A stretch of 64,000 nt of DNA from Actinomadura rudentiformis (GTDB taxonomy: Bacteria > Actinomycetota > Actinomycetes > Streptosporangiales > Streptosporangiaceae): assembly GCF_008923185.1 (NCBI RefSeq), contig NZ_WBMT01000035.1, positions 45,540 to 109,539 of the forward strand, written 5' to 3'. The position numbers were made by a program, and so were the translations under genes. Position 1 is the stretch's first letter; each line of letters begins with the position of its first letter. The notes beneath the pieces are model-generated. The model saw nothing but the letters and a program-made list of their open reading frames with translations. It did no database searches and had not been told where the DNA came from. Positions 37,552 to 46,133 of the stretch are shown one piece after another.

Positions 37552-39507
37552 CTAGGTGCTGATCGCGTAGAGGCGGACCGCTCCGTCGTCACTGCCGGTG
37601 GCCAGCAGGCGGCCGTCGGGGCTGAAGGCGAGGGCGTTGACGACCGCGCTGCCGTGCCTGATGGCCGCCATCGGCTTGCCCGTCCCGGCGTCCCAGAGCC
37701 GTACCGTCTCACCGCCTGCCGAGGCCAGCACCCGCGCGCGGGGGCTGAACGCGACGGCCGTGATGCTCTTGTCGTGGCCCGCGAGCGTGGCGAGGGGACG
37801 CCGCCGGATCGTGTCGTACAGGCGCACGCTCCCGTCGAACCCGCCCGCGGCGAGGGTGCCGCCGTCGCGGCTGAAGGCCAGGCTGGAGACGACGGCCTTG
37901 ACCTTGGTGAGCGTGACGCTCTTGCCGGCGACGGTGTTCCAGAGCCGGATGGTGGCGCTGCCCGCGACGGCCAGCCTGCCTTGCCGGCTGAACGCGGTGG
38001 TGAAGGTGCTCTCGTACTCCGCGGGGCTGCGCAGGGTCGACAACCAGGACCGGTCGGCCGTGCTCCACAGGCGCACCGCGTCGGTGCCGGCACAGGCGAG
38101 CACCTTCCCGTCCGGGCTGAACGCCAGCGAGGCGACGCTGTTGCCCTCCGTGCCGAAGCCGGACTTGCGCCGCTGGGTCGTGGTGTTCCAAAGGATGACC
38201 TGGCCGTCGTAGCCGCCGCCGGCAAGAGTGCGGTCGTCGGGGCTGAAGGCGATGCTGAAGACCGTGTACTTCTGCCCGCGCAGGGCTCCGGCCTGCCGTT
38301 GCGTGGCGACGTCCCAGAGCCGGACGGCCGAGCCGTCCCCGCCCGCGGCCAGCATGTTCCCGTCATGGCTGAACGAGAGGGTGAGGACGCGGTCCCCGGT
38401 GAGCGTGCCGACCAACCGGGGGGCGTCCGCGGCGGGTCCCTTCTGCTCCGGTGGCGCGGGCGTCCTGCCGTCGCGCTGGGAGAGAACGACCAGCAGGGCG
38501 AGGACCACCGCGGGCACGATCGACAGGGCGAGGGTCCTGCGCCGCGCCGAAGCCCTCCTCGCGGGGCGGAGCCGCGGTGGTTCGGGACGCGGCACGTCGT
38601 CCGGGATCGGGTCGGTGACCGCGATGCGCTGGTCGGTGCCCGTCCGGATGATCGTGGCGCCGGCGTCCGCCCACACGCTCTCGTCCTGCAGCAGGGCTTC
38701 GAGCATCGCGATCGTGTCGTCCGCGGTGAGACGTTCGCAGGCGTCGCGGTGGAGCAGCCCGTTGAGCACCGGGGTGAGCGGGCCGGCGAGCCTCGGCGCG
38801 GGCGGGTCGGTGGTGAGAATGGAGTAGAGGACGGCGTTGGCGTTGGGCCCGGGGAAGGGCCTGCCCCCCTCGACGGCGTAGTAGAGCGTGGCGCCGAGCG
38901 ACCACAGGTCGGAGGCGGGCACCGCTTGTTCGCCCCGCGCGCGCTCCGGGGAGGTGTACGCGGGCGCGCCCATCACGACGCCCGTGTGCGTCAGGGAGGG
39001 GTCGCCCTGGATGACCGCGATGCCGAAGTCGGTCAGCACCGCGCCGCGTTCGCCGATCAGGACGTTGGCGGGATTGACGTCCCGGTGGACGACGCCCGCC
39101 TTGTGGGCCGCATTGAGCGCTCCCACGATCCGCAGGACGATCTCGGCCACCCGCCGGGGCGGCAGCGGGCCCTCGCTCCGGACGACGGCGTTCAGCGACC
39201 GGCCGTGGACGAGCTCCATGATGATCCACGGGTCGCCCTCGTGCTCGACGACGTCATAGATCCGCACGGCCGCGGGATGGTCGATCCGGGCGGCGGACCT
39301 GGCCTCCCGGAAGGTCCGGCGGCTGCGCTCCTGCCACTGGTCGGTGCCCAGGCTGCCCGCGTGCGAGGCCAGGAACAGCTTCTTCGCCGCCACGTCCCGG
39401 CCGAGGCGCTCATGCCGCGCCCGCCATACGACGCCGAACCCGCCGCGGCCGATCTCTGCGACGAGCTGGTACTGACCGGCGACCAGCTGACCGGGGACCT
39501 CGGTCAT
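37552..39507 (-). CDS. Membrane Ser/Thr protein kinase with C-terminal WD40 propeller
   Basis: A 651-residue receptor-like kinase. The catalytic domain (about residues 10-275) has the glycine loop EIGRGGFGVVWRA, Lys42, HRDVNPAN (residues 141-148), and TDFG (159-162). A basic juxtamembrane segment leads to one helix (about 325-343, LALSIVPAVVLALLVVL). The C-terminal 280 residues are about seven WD40 repeats, each with a core such as LSFSHDGNMLAAGGDGSAVR, LWD, presumably outside the cell. ATG 39507 is preferred; ATG 39540 and 39558 lie upstream. It is the last gene before the second sortase locus; ligand and targets unknown. Confidence 0.92.
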   Translation of the reverse strand: MTEVPGQLVAGQYQLVAEIGRGGFGVVWRARHERLGRDVAAKKLFLASHAGSLGTDQWQERSRRTFREARSAARIDHPAAVRIYDVVEHEGDPWIIMELVHGRSLNAVVRSEGPLPPRRVAEIVLRIVGALNAAHKAGVVHRDVNPANVLIGERGAVLTDFGIAVIQGDPSLTHTGVVMGAPAYTSPERARGEQAVPASDLWSLGATLYYAVEGGRPFPGPNANAVLYSILTTDPPAPRLAGPLTPVLNGLLHRDACERLTADDTIAMLEALLQDESVWADAGATIIRTGTDQRIAVTDPIPDDVPRPEPPRLRPARRASARRRTLALSIVPAVVLALLVVLSQRDGRTPAPPEQKGPAADAPRLVGTLTGDRVLTLSFSHDGNMLAAGGDGSAVRLWDVATQRQAGALRGQKYTVFSIAFSPDDRTLAGGGYDGQVILWNTTTQRRKSGFGTEGNSVASLAFSPDGKVLACAGTDAVRLWSTADRSWLSTLRSPAEYESTFTTAFSRQGRLAVAGSATIRLWNTVAGKSVTLTKVKAVVSSLAFSRDGGTLAAGGFDGSVRLYDTIRRRPLATLAGHDKSITAVAFSPRARVLASAGGETVRLWDAGTGKPMAAIRHGSAVVNALAFSPDGRLLATGSDDGAVRLYAIST

Positions 39508-39583
39508 GGGGAGCCCGCCTTCCGGTGACGCGCGACCCATCGAATGCGAGTGCTTCAAGGATCAGGCATTCCGGGGAGTCGAC

Positions 39584-40198
39584 TCAATGGGCCAAGGCGG
39601 CATAAATCACGACATTGGTCTTGTAGTGGCCGGTGGTGCGGTCGAACCCGCCCCCACAGGTGATCAGGCGCAGCTGCGGATCGGGGGTCGCCCCGTACAC
39701 CTCCTTGGTCGGAAAGCCGGTCTTGGCGTACGAACGCACCTCCTCCACCCGGAACGTGACGCTCTTTCCCCTGGCGTCGCCGACCTGCACCGTCGCGCCG
39801 CGGCGCAGCGTCCCCAGCCGGGTGAACACCGCGGGGCCCGACTTGGAGTCGACATGGCCGACGACGACGGCGGGACCCGGCCGTCCGGGCCGGACGCCGT
39901 CGGCGAACCAGCCCGCCCGCGCCGGGTCCCTGGGTGACTCCAGTTCGCCCTGCCCGCCCATGCGGAGCCGTTCGAGCGTCGAACGAACCCCGATGGAGGG
40001 GATGCGGAGTTCCACCGGCTCGCCGATACCGCCGGTGGCCGGATGGCTGGACACCTGCGCGGCCTGCCCGCCCGGCACGGCCGACCAGCCCGGTGTGGGC
40101 CCGGCCGCCGTGTTCGCGGTACCGCCGCAACCTACGAGACAGCACAGCATGAGGCAGCACAGCGCGAGCCCGGCGGCCGCGCGGCGCGACTCAGGCAC
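39584..40198 (-). CDS. Class F sortase (second)
   Basis: A 204-residue sortase. The N-terminus (LALCCLMLCCLVGCGG) looks like a lipoprotein or membrane signal. Catalytic His is in AVVVGHVDSKSG, Cys in LRLITCGGGFD, and the region HYKTNVVIYAAL is where Arg is normally found; I read Lys-Thr there, so the arginine may be the one in GGFDRTTG or be replaced. GTG 40198 overlaps the stop of the DUF4397 gene by 8 bp. It is paired with that protein as a probable substrate, as in the first sortase locus. Confidence 0.88.
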   Translation of the reverse strand: MPESRRAAAGLALCCLMLCCLVGCGGTANTAAGPTPGWSAVPGGQAAQVSSHPATGGIGEPVELRIPSIGVRSTLERLRMGGQGELESPRDPARAGWFADGVRPGRPGPAVVVGHVDSKSGPAVFTRLGTLRRGATVQVGDARGKSVTFRVEEVRSYAKTGFPTKEVYGATPDPQLRLITCGGGFDRTTGHYKTNVVIYAALAH

Positions 40199-41123
40199 GG
40201 CGGCGCGATCTGACGAGCACCATCGTGCCCATGCCGGCGCAGGCCATCACGGCGAGAGCCACAACGGTCCAGACGCCGCGGTCCTCTTCGTCCGCCGGCT
40301 CCGCGACATGCCCCGCAAGCCCGCCGAAGCCCGCGTTCACGCCGCCTGTCGGCGTCCGCGAGCCCTGTGCCACGTCGACGAGCGAGACCACGCGAAGCCC
40401 GGGCTTCCCGTCGAGGACGACCACGGTGTGCACCGAGCCGGCGCCGAGCGCGACCTTCGCGCCCGCCTCCTCGCCGCCTTCGCCCTCCACGCGCACCCGG
40501 GCGGTCCTCGCCGGCACGATCTCGTACGGGGCGACCGACGCGAACTCAAGGCCACTGGCCAGCTTCCGTTCACCGAGGCTGACGTCCACCGTCGGCACCT
40601 TGAGCGAGGCGGCGATGACACGGACCGCCGCGCGGCCCGCGGGCAGGTCCACCGAGTCGTTCACGACCTGCAGTTTGATGCCCTTGTAGGGGCCCATCCC
40701 CGCGACGGTGTACGCGCCGCCGCCGCGCACCCGCACGACCGCCGACAACACCGGCGGGCTCGTCGCCGCCGCGTTCGCTGGCCGCATCGCGACGGTGTAG
40801 GTGCCGCCGTCGAGCCGCTGGTACGGCGAAAGGGCGCCGTAGCCGACGTGTTTGAGGACGAGCCGCTGGTTCTTCCGGTTGAGCGACCCCTTCCCCGCGT
40901 ACAGGTAGACGTCGACCGCGGGGGTGTCCGGGGACAGGTGCGCGAGGCGTACGTAGCCCTGGGCCGGGGCGGCGCCATCGGAGGCGGCGGCGCCTGGGAC
41001 CGCGCCGATCCCGGCTGCGGCTGCCGTCAGGACAGCGACCGCGCCCACGCGGGCGAATCGGATGGAACAGCCGGCGCGGCCGGGACGACCGCCTGAGCTG
41101 TACGGAGGTGCGAGTGCCAGCAT
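40191..41123 (-). CDS. DUF4397 domain secreted protein, candidate sortase substrate
   Basis: A 310-residue surface protein. It has a signal peptide (VGAVAVLTAAAAGIGAVPGAAA), a two-part DUF4397 beta domain (RLAHLSPDTPAVDVYLYAGK, TVAMRPANAA, then VRVIAASLKVPTVDVSLGER), a linker with TPTGGVNAGFGGLAG, then a membrane helix (GVWTVVALAVMACAGMGTMV) and basic tail. That is the order of a sorting signal: motif, helix, positive charges. ATG 41123 has GGGAG 5 bases upstream. It overlaps the class F sortase gene by 8 bp and is co-translated with it. Confidence 0.85.
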   Translation of the reverse strand: MLALAPPYSSGGRPGRAGCSIRFARVGAVAVLTAAAAGIGAVPGAAASDGAAPAQGYVRLAHLSPDTPAVDVYLYAGKGSLNRKNQRLVLKHVGYGALSPYQRLDGGTYTVAMRPANAAATSPPVLSAVVRVRGGGAYTVAGMGPYKGIKLQVVNDSVDLPAGRAAVRVIAASLKVPTVDVSLGERKLASGLEFASVAPYEIVPARTARVRVEGEGGEEAGAKVALGAGSVHTVVVLDGKPGLRVVSLVDVAQGSRTPTGGVNAGFGGLAGHVAEPADEEDRGVWTVVALAVMACAGMGTMVLVRSRRRA

Positions 41124-41284
41124 GGGCGCTCCCTGCGGGGCTGAAGGCGGCGGGACGCGGCACCCGTAGGAGCTACAGGGAGCGCCACGTCACGCTCCGG
41201 ACGGTGCAACATTTCAATCCAATGCACCGTTGAGAGCAATGCGATGAGCCAAAGCGTCACCGGCCACATACGGCCACCACTCGG

Positions 41285-42637
41285 TTACGGACACGGAGCG
41301 TAGAGCCTCCGCGTTCCGCTCCCCGCCGCATGGGCGTCACGATCGCTGAACCGGCAGCCGTAGTCGGCGGCAGCGATGACCTGGGGGTTCCTCAGGTCAT
41401 CGCCAGCCGGCCGCTGCCCGCGGTGCACCCACCGGCTCAGGTCGTCCCATGCCGCTCCCGCCTCCGCCGCCGAGAACTCACAGTGCTGCGTGCTCCGGAT
41501 GGCACGCTGTACCAGCAGCTTGGACTGCCCGTGCCGGGAGACGTCCGCGAGGTACGCACGTTCCATGGAGAACGGAACGAACAGGTCACCCAGGTTGTGA
41601 AGGCTCAGCACGGGCACATTGGGGACGCCGAAGATCTGAGGCGACTGGGTGAGGAACGGAGAGTAACGGGCGCGCACGTTCTCCGGGCGGACCCGCTGCA
41701 CGGTGCGGTTGATGTCGACGGGGGTGTTGGGTACGTAGCGGGCGCGGAGGTTCGTCGCCAGTTGGCCGGGATCCTCGGCGACCGTCCCCTCGGCAGGCCC
41801 TCCCTGGGAGAACAGGAAGTTCTGCCAGAACGAGAATGCCCTGTCGGCGCCAGGCCGCTGCCCGCCGCTCCGGTTCACGGTGATGGCGCGCAGTTGCCTG
41901 CCCAGCGGGTTGGCGATGTCGGTCGCGCCGGGCGGCAGCGTGTCGATGCCGAGCGTCCGCTGGATCTTCGGGACGGTGACGGACAGATAGTCCTGGCCCG
42001 GCGGGTAGGCCCGGATGCCCGCGAGGCCCTGGGCGACAAGGTGGTAGTCCAGGAAGAAGTCGAAGAGCGAGTTGTCGCCCATCACCCCGCACATCGGCAG
42101 GCCGCCCGCGTAGAAGCGCGGGTACTGCTCCAGCGACCGGCCGGTGATGTGGCCGCCCATCGAGGCGCCGATGATGAACGTCCGGTGAGGCCGTCGCACC
42201 AGGCTGCCGAACCGCAGGGCCAGGGCGTGCGTGCTCAGGACTCCCGCGCGCACGTCGTAACCGTTGGCGTAGTACGACGACGCCGCCCAGGCGTACCCCT
42301 GGTCCAGAAGCCTCTGGCGCAGGCCGAACGGAGGCGGCGCGACGGTCAGCACCTTGCCCTGGCCCGCGTACCCGTGCGCCCACATGACGAGCTCGCCGTT
42401 CCATTGGGGCGGGACCTCGATGTCATAGGCCGCGTGCCGGTGGACCCCTTGCAGCACCCGGGACGGACGGCCGTGCACGGTCGCGGGCGGCAGCGGCGGA
42501 TTGACGATGGTGTAGCCGGGCAACGGCTGGTCGTCCGGAGTCGACCCACCGGAGGCGACGCCCGGAGGCGCCAGGCCGCCGGCCGCGAGCACCAGTCCGG
42601 TGAGAAGAACGAGGAACCTGCGTGGGCGTCGCTGCAT
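41285..42637 (-). CDS. Secreted alpha/beta hydrolase
   Basis: A 450-residue exported hydrolase with a signal peptide (RFLVLLTGLVLAAGGLAPPG). The nucleophile elbow is FIIGASMGGHITGR, with WAHGYAGQG as the oxyanion region; the Asp (HNLGDLFVPF) and His (STQHCEF) complete a likely triad. It resembles large secreted esterase/lipase-like proteins of actinobacteria; the substrate is unknown. It has no sorting motif. The gap to the DUF4397 gene is about 160 bp with nothing else. Confidence 0.78.
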   Translation of the reverse strand: MQRRPRRFLVLLTGLVLAAGGLAPPGVASGGSTPDDQPLPGYTIVNPPLPPATVHGRPSRVLQGVHRHAAYDIEVPPQWNGELVMWAHGYAGQGKVLTVAPPPFGLRQRLLDQGYAWAASSYYANGYDVRAGVLSTHALALRFGSLVRRPHRTFIIGASMGGHITGRSLEQYPRFYAGGLPMCGVMGDNSLFDFFLDYHLVAQGLAGIRAYPPGQDYLSVTVPKIQRTLGIDTLPPGATDIANPLGRQLRAITVNRSGGQRPGADRAFSFWQNFLFSQGGPAEGTVAEDPGQLATNLRARYVPNTPVDINRTVQRVRPENVRARYSPFLTQSPQIFGVPNVPVLSLHNLGDLFVPFSMERAYLADVSRHGQSKLLVQRAIRSTQHCEFSAAEAGAAWDDLSRWVHRGQRPAGDDLRNPQVIAAADYGCRFSDRDAHAAGSGTRRLYAPCP

Positions 42638-42690
42638 GAGGCTCTCCCTTCCTGGAGGTCGGCGGCCGGCGAGCCGGGCTCCCGCACTAT

Positions 42691-44334
42691 TCAGCGTTCA
42701 ACGCGTTCGACCTTCAACGCCGCGTCGCGATGGTCTGCCCGCAGCGGCTTTTTGTCGAACTTCCCGGTGGTGGTTTTGGGAATTTCGGTAAGAAAGGCCC
42801 AGTTCTCTGGAACCTGCCAACGGGCCACCTTGCCGTCGAGAAAACCCGCCAGTTCCGCGGCGGTCGCCGTGCTGCCCGGGCGCAGCACCACGCAGGCGAG
42901 CGGACGCTCGTCCCAGCGAGGGTCGGGGACGCCGATGACGGCGGCCTCGAGCACGGCCGGGTGCGCCATGAGGTGGTTCTCCAGCTCGACGGAGGAGATC
43001 CACTCACCGCCGGACTTGATGACGTCCTTGGCACGGTCGGTGATCTGGAAGTAGCCGCGCTCGTCGATCGTGCCGACGTCGCCGGTCCGCAGCCATCCGT
43101 CGTGGAACTTCTCCGGTGCCGGATCGCGGTGGTACGACCCGGTGATCCACGGCCCGCGCACCTCGATCTCGCCGACGGACGTGCCGTCCCAGGGCAGTTC
43201 CGCGCCCGCGTCGTCGACGAGCCGCATCTCCACGCCCGCCGCGACCCGGCCGGACTTCAGCCGCCACTCCAGGTCCTCGGCCGATCCGCGGGGCACCTCG
43301 GGCGGCGGGATCGCCATGCCGCCGAGCGGGCTCGTCTCGGTCATCCCCCAGCCTTGGACGATGCGCAACCCATGCCGTTCCTCGAACCGTTCGAGCAGCG
43401 CGCGGGGCGCCGCGGCCCCGCCGGACGTGCCCACCCGGAGCGACGACAGGTCGATCTTCTGACCTGTCCCGTGCTCCAGGATGGCGCTCCAGATCGTCGG
43501 CACCGCCGAGGCGAAGGTGGTCCGCTCGGCCTTGATGAACCGCGTGAGATGGTCCGGCTGCAAGAACCGGCCAGGCATGTGGAGCGTGGCGCCGGACAGG
43601 AACGCCGCGTACGGCAAGCCCCAGGCGTTCACATGGAACATGGGGACGATCGCCAGCACACGGTCGGCCGCGGTGATGCCCTCCAGGGAGGCCGACTGGA
43701 CCGCCAGCGCGTGCAGGAACGTCGAACGGTGCGAGTACACCACGCCTTTGGGGTCCCCGGTCGTCCCGCTCGTGTAACACATGGAGGCCGCCGCACGTTC
43801 GTCCATCTCCGGCCACGCATATCCGGGCGCCTCGGCCTCGACCAGGTCGTCGTAGCGCAGCACGGGAACACCCCGGCCGTTGGCCTCCAGCGCGGACGCG
43901 TCTCCCTTGCCGACGACGATGAACGCGTTGACGGTGCGCAGTTCGTCCATGACCCGCGCCAGGAGCGGCACCAGGCTGTCATCGACGATGACGACCTCGT
44001 CCTCGGCGTGATTCACGATGCGCGCGAGCTGCTCCGGGAAAAGCCGGATGTTGAGGGTGTGCAGGACCGCCCCCATGGCGGGCACGGCGAAATAGGCCTC
44101 CAGGTGTTCCTGGTGATTCCAGCAGAAGGTCGCCACCGCGTCCCCCTCGCGCACGCCCAGCCTGGTGAGCGCGGCGGCGAGCCGTTCGGCGTTCTCCGCG
44201 ATCCGCGCATAGCCGGTGTGGCGTGCTCCCTCACCCGTCCAGGTGACGCACTCGGCGGCCGCGTGCACACGGGAGCCGTGGCGCAGGATGGCGGCGATCG
44301 ACAGCGGGAAATCCTGCATGGTGCTGGAAATCAT
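42691..44334 (-). CDS. Long-chain fatty acid-CoA ligase family protein (FadD)
   Basis: A 547-residue AMP-forming acyl-CoA synthetase that activates a carboxylic acid with ATP and CoA. The AMP motif is MCYTSGTTGDPKGVVYSHRS, with GWGMTETSPLGG, the core Asp in GWLRTGDVGTID, and the C-terminal catalytic lysine in KTTTGKFDKKPLR. Substrate length is unknown. ATG 44334 has GGAG 8 bases upstream; ATG 44361 lacks one. It is divergent from a tetR gene and probably repressed by it through the palindrome at 44377. Confidence 0.92.
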   Translation of the reverse strand: MISSTMQDFPLSIAAILRHGSRVHAAAECVTWTGEGARHTGYARIAENAERLAAALTRLGVREGDAVATFCWNHQEHLEAYFAVPAMGAVLHTLNIRLFPEQLARIVNHAEDEVVIVDDSLVPLLARVMDELRTVNAFIVVGKGDASALEANGRGVPVLRYDDLVEAEAPGYAWPEMDERAAASMCYTSGTTGDPKGVVYSHRSTFLHALAVQSASLEGITAADRVLAIVPMFHVNAWGLPYAAFLSGATLHMPGRFLQPDHLTRFIKAERTTFASAVPTIWSAILEHGTGQKIDLSSLRVGTSGGAAAPRALLERFEERHGLRIVQGWGMTETSPLGGMAIPPPEVPRGSAEDLEWRLKSGRVAAGVEMRLVDDAGAELPWDGTSVGEIEVRGPWITGSYHRDPAPEKFHDGWLRTGDVGTIDERGYFQITDRAKDVIKSGGEWISSVELENHLMAHPAVLEAAVIGVPDPRWDERPLACVVLRPGSTATAAELAGFLDGKVARWQVPENWAFLTEIPKTTTGKFDKKPLRADHRDAALKVERVER

Positions 44335-44376
44335 GACCGTTTCTCCGGGGGTGGACGTCATCCGTTGTTCAGCACA

Positions 44377-44392
44377 TACCGACTGGTCGGTA
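44377..44392. promoter_or_regulatory. Perfect palindromic operator between fadD and tetR
   Basis: TACCGACTGGTCGGTA is a perfect 16-bp palindrome (7-bp arms, TG centre) in the 139-bp divergent intergenic region. This shape is typical of TetR-family operators. It lies 43 bp from the ligase start and 82 bp from the tetR start. Confidence 0.75.
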
Positions 44393-44473
44393 CCGTAAGC
44401 CTGGGAAAGGGCCGCGTCAATGACGGAATGTTCCCGGTAGGCTGATCGCCGAGAGGCCGGCTGGAGGTGCGGA

Positions 44474-45094
44474 GTGACGGAGACACAGGCGGGACCGGCA
44501 GGACGGGCGGCGCTGCCGATCCCCGACCGGCTGCTCGCCGTGGCGACCCGCATGTTCGCCGAAAAGGGCTACGCCAGCACGTCGGTCCAGGAGATCGTCG
44601 ACGCTGCGGGCGTCACCAAGGGCGCGATGTACCACTACTTCGGCGCCAAGGACGATCTGCTTTACGAGATCTATCACCGGCTGCTCGCGATGCAGATGAG
44701 CCGGCTGGAGCGCATCGCCGACGGGCCGGGCGGTCCCGAGGAGAGGCTGCGCGCGGCCGCTCTCGACGTGCTCGAGACGAGCTTCCTGCACCTGGACGAC
44801 TTCACCGTCTTCTGGCGTTCCATGCACATGCTCTCCGCCACGCGGCAGCAGGCCGTCCGCGCCGAGCGGCGGCGCTACCACGAACGTTTCCGGGGGCTGG
44901 TCGAGGAGGGGCAGCGCGCGGGCGCCTTCCGCACCGAGCCGCCCGCCGATCTCGCCGTGCACTTCTTCTTCGGCGCCGTGCACCAGATCCCCACCTGGTA
45001 CCACGCGGGCGGACGGCTGAAGGCCGAGGCCATCGCCGCGCACTACGTCGATCTGTTCCTGGACGGTCTCCGCGGCACCGCAGCCGACCGCTGA
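44474..45094 (+). CDS. TetR family transcriptional regulator
   Basis: A 206-residue repressor with helix-turn-helix ATRMFAEKGYASTSVQEIVD and AAGVTKGAMYHYFGAKDDLL (residues about 20-65), and a C-terminal helical ligand domain. It probably represses the divergent fadD gene and itself, with an acyl-CoA as likely inducer; this is inferred from position and palindrome. GTG 44474 has GGAGG upstream. The stop lies at the start of a 16-bp tandem repeat. Confidence 0.9.
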   Translation: MTETQAGPAGRAALPIPDRLLAVATRMFAEKGYASTSVQEIVDAAGVTKGAMYHYFGAKDDLLYEIYHRLLAMQMSRLERIADGPGGPEERLRAAALDVLETSFLHLDDFTVFWRSMHMLSATRQQAVRAERRRYHERFRGLVEEGQRAGAFRTEPPADLAVHFFFGAVHQIPTWYHAGGRLKAEAIAAHYVDLFLDGLRGTAADR

Positions 45095-45140
45095 GCCATG
45101 CCGCTGATAAGCCATGCCGCTGATGAGCCATGCCGCTGAG
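45093..45140 (+). repeat. 16-bp tandem repeat, three copies, following the tetR stop codon
   Basis: The unit GAGCCATGCCGCTGAT begins at 45093, 45109 and 45125. Each copy contains CGCTGA, as at the tetR end, so TGA stops occur in all three frames. It fills most of the gap to the next gene and is not a known regulatory element. Confidence 0.85.
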
Positions 45141-45157
45141 CCCCCATGGAGGTGTCA

Positions 45158-46069
45158 ATGTTCGGGACCCCGATCGAGGTGTCCGGTCCGTTGCGCGCGC
45201 CGCGCAACATGCTCAGCGAGCAGACCTACGGCGACCACGCGAGCATCCATGACGAGACGACCGCGCAGCGGCTCGGCGTCGCGGGGGCGGCCATCGAGGG
45301 GCCGACGCACTTCAGCCAGTTCGACCCCCTGCTCGCGATGGTGTGGGGGCGCCGCTGGTTCGAGACCGGCTGTCTCAGCGCGCATTTCCAGGCCATCTGC
45401 ACCGAGGGCGAGGAGACCCGCGCGCTGGTGACAATGGACGGCCCCGCTCCGTCCCGCGCCCACGTGCGCACCGAGAAGACGGACGGCACCGTGGTCCTGT
45501 CGGGCACGGCCACCCTCGGCCCCGACGCCGGGCCCACCGCGCTGGACGAACGGCTCGCCAAGAACAGGGCTCCCACCGCCGACCCCGTGATCCACGCCGG
45601 CTGGACGCCCGGCCGCAAGGGCGCCAAGCCGGAGCACGTGCGGATGGCGGCCGACACCCACATGGGCGACCTCTATCCGTTCACGCTCCGCCAGAAGCTC
45701 GCCTCGATGACCGAGCCCAGTTCCTGGTACGAGTCGGCTGACACTCCCTGGGGCCGCCCGATCGTGCCTTTCGAGATGGTCAGCGTGCTGGCCATGGCGA
45801 CGTTCGGCGAGTCCGGGCTGACCAAGGCCGAGCCTTCGGTGGGCCTCTTCCTCGACCTGGAGATCCGCATGCTGGCCGGGCCGGTCTTCGTCGACGAGCC
45901 GTACATCCTCGAACGCGAGGTCGTCGCCCTCGGTGAGAGCCGCCGCACCGAGTCCGCATGGATCCGCACAACGATCACGGCCGAGACCGATGGGACGCCG
46001 GTGGCCGAGGTCCTTCTGCACCAGGGTGTGTTCAAGGAGTCCTACCCGCACTACCCGGCCGGCAGGTAG
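45158..46069 (+). CDS. MaoC-like hotdog protein of unknown function
   Basis: A 303-residue soluble protein that looks like a double hotdog fold (N-half with SIHDETTAQRLGVAGAAIEG, reminiscent of MaoC hydratase's His/Asp; C-half with LDLEIRMLAGPVFVDEPYIL). The catalytic Asp/His of hydratases is not certain here. I recognise the family as conserved in mycobacteria and relatives, without known function. ATG 45158 has GGAGG 5 bases upstream, better than the ATG at 45146. It follows the tetR and acyl-CoA ligase pair, so a role in acyl-CoA metabolism is possible. Confidence 0.65.
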   Translation: MFGTPIEVSGPLRAPRNMLSEQTYGDHASIHDETTAQRLGVAGAAIEGPTHFSQFDPLLAMVWGRRWFETGCLSAHFQAICTEGEETRALVTMDGPAPSRAHVRTEKTDGTVVLSGTATLGPDAGPTALDERLAKNRAPTADPVIHAGWTPGRKGAKPEHVRMAADTHMGDLYPFTLRQKLASMTEPSSWYESADTPWGRPIVPFEMVSVLAMATFGESGLTKAEPSVGLFLDLEIRMLAGPVFVDEPYILEREVVALGESRRTESAWIRTTITAETDGTPVAEVLLHQGVFKESYPHYPAGR

Positions 46070-46133
46070 CCGACAGGCGGCAAGGCCTTCTGCCCGCGCC
46101 TCCGGGGGCGTACCGTCTGAGGAGGAGGCCGGG

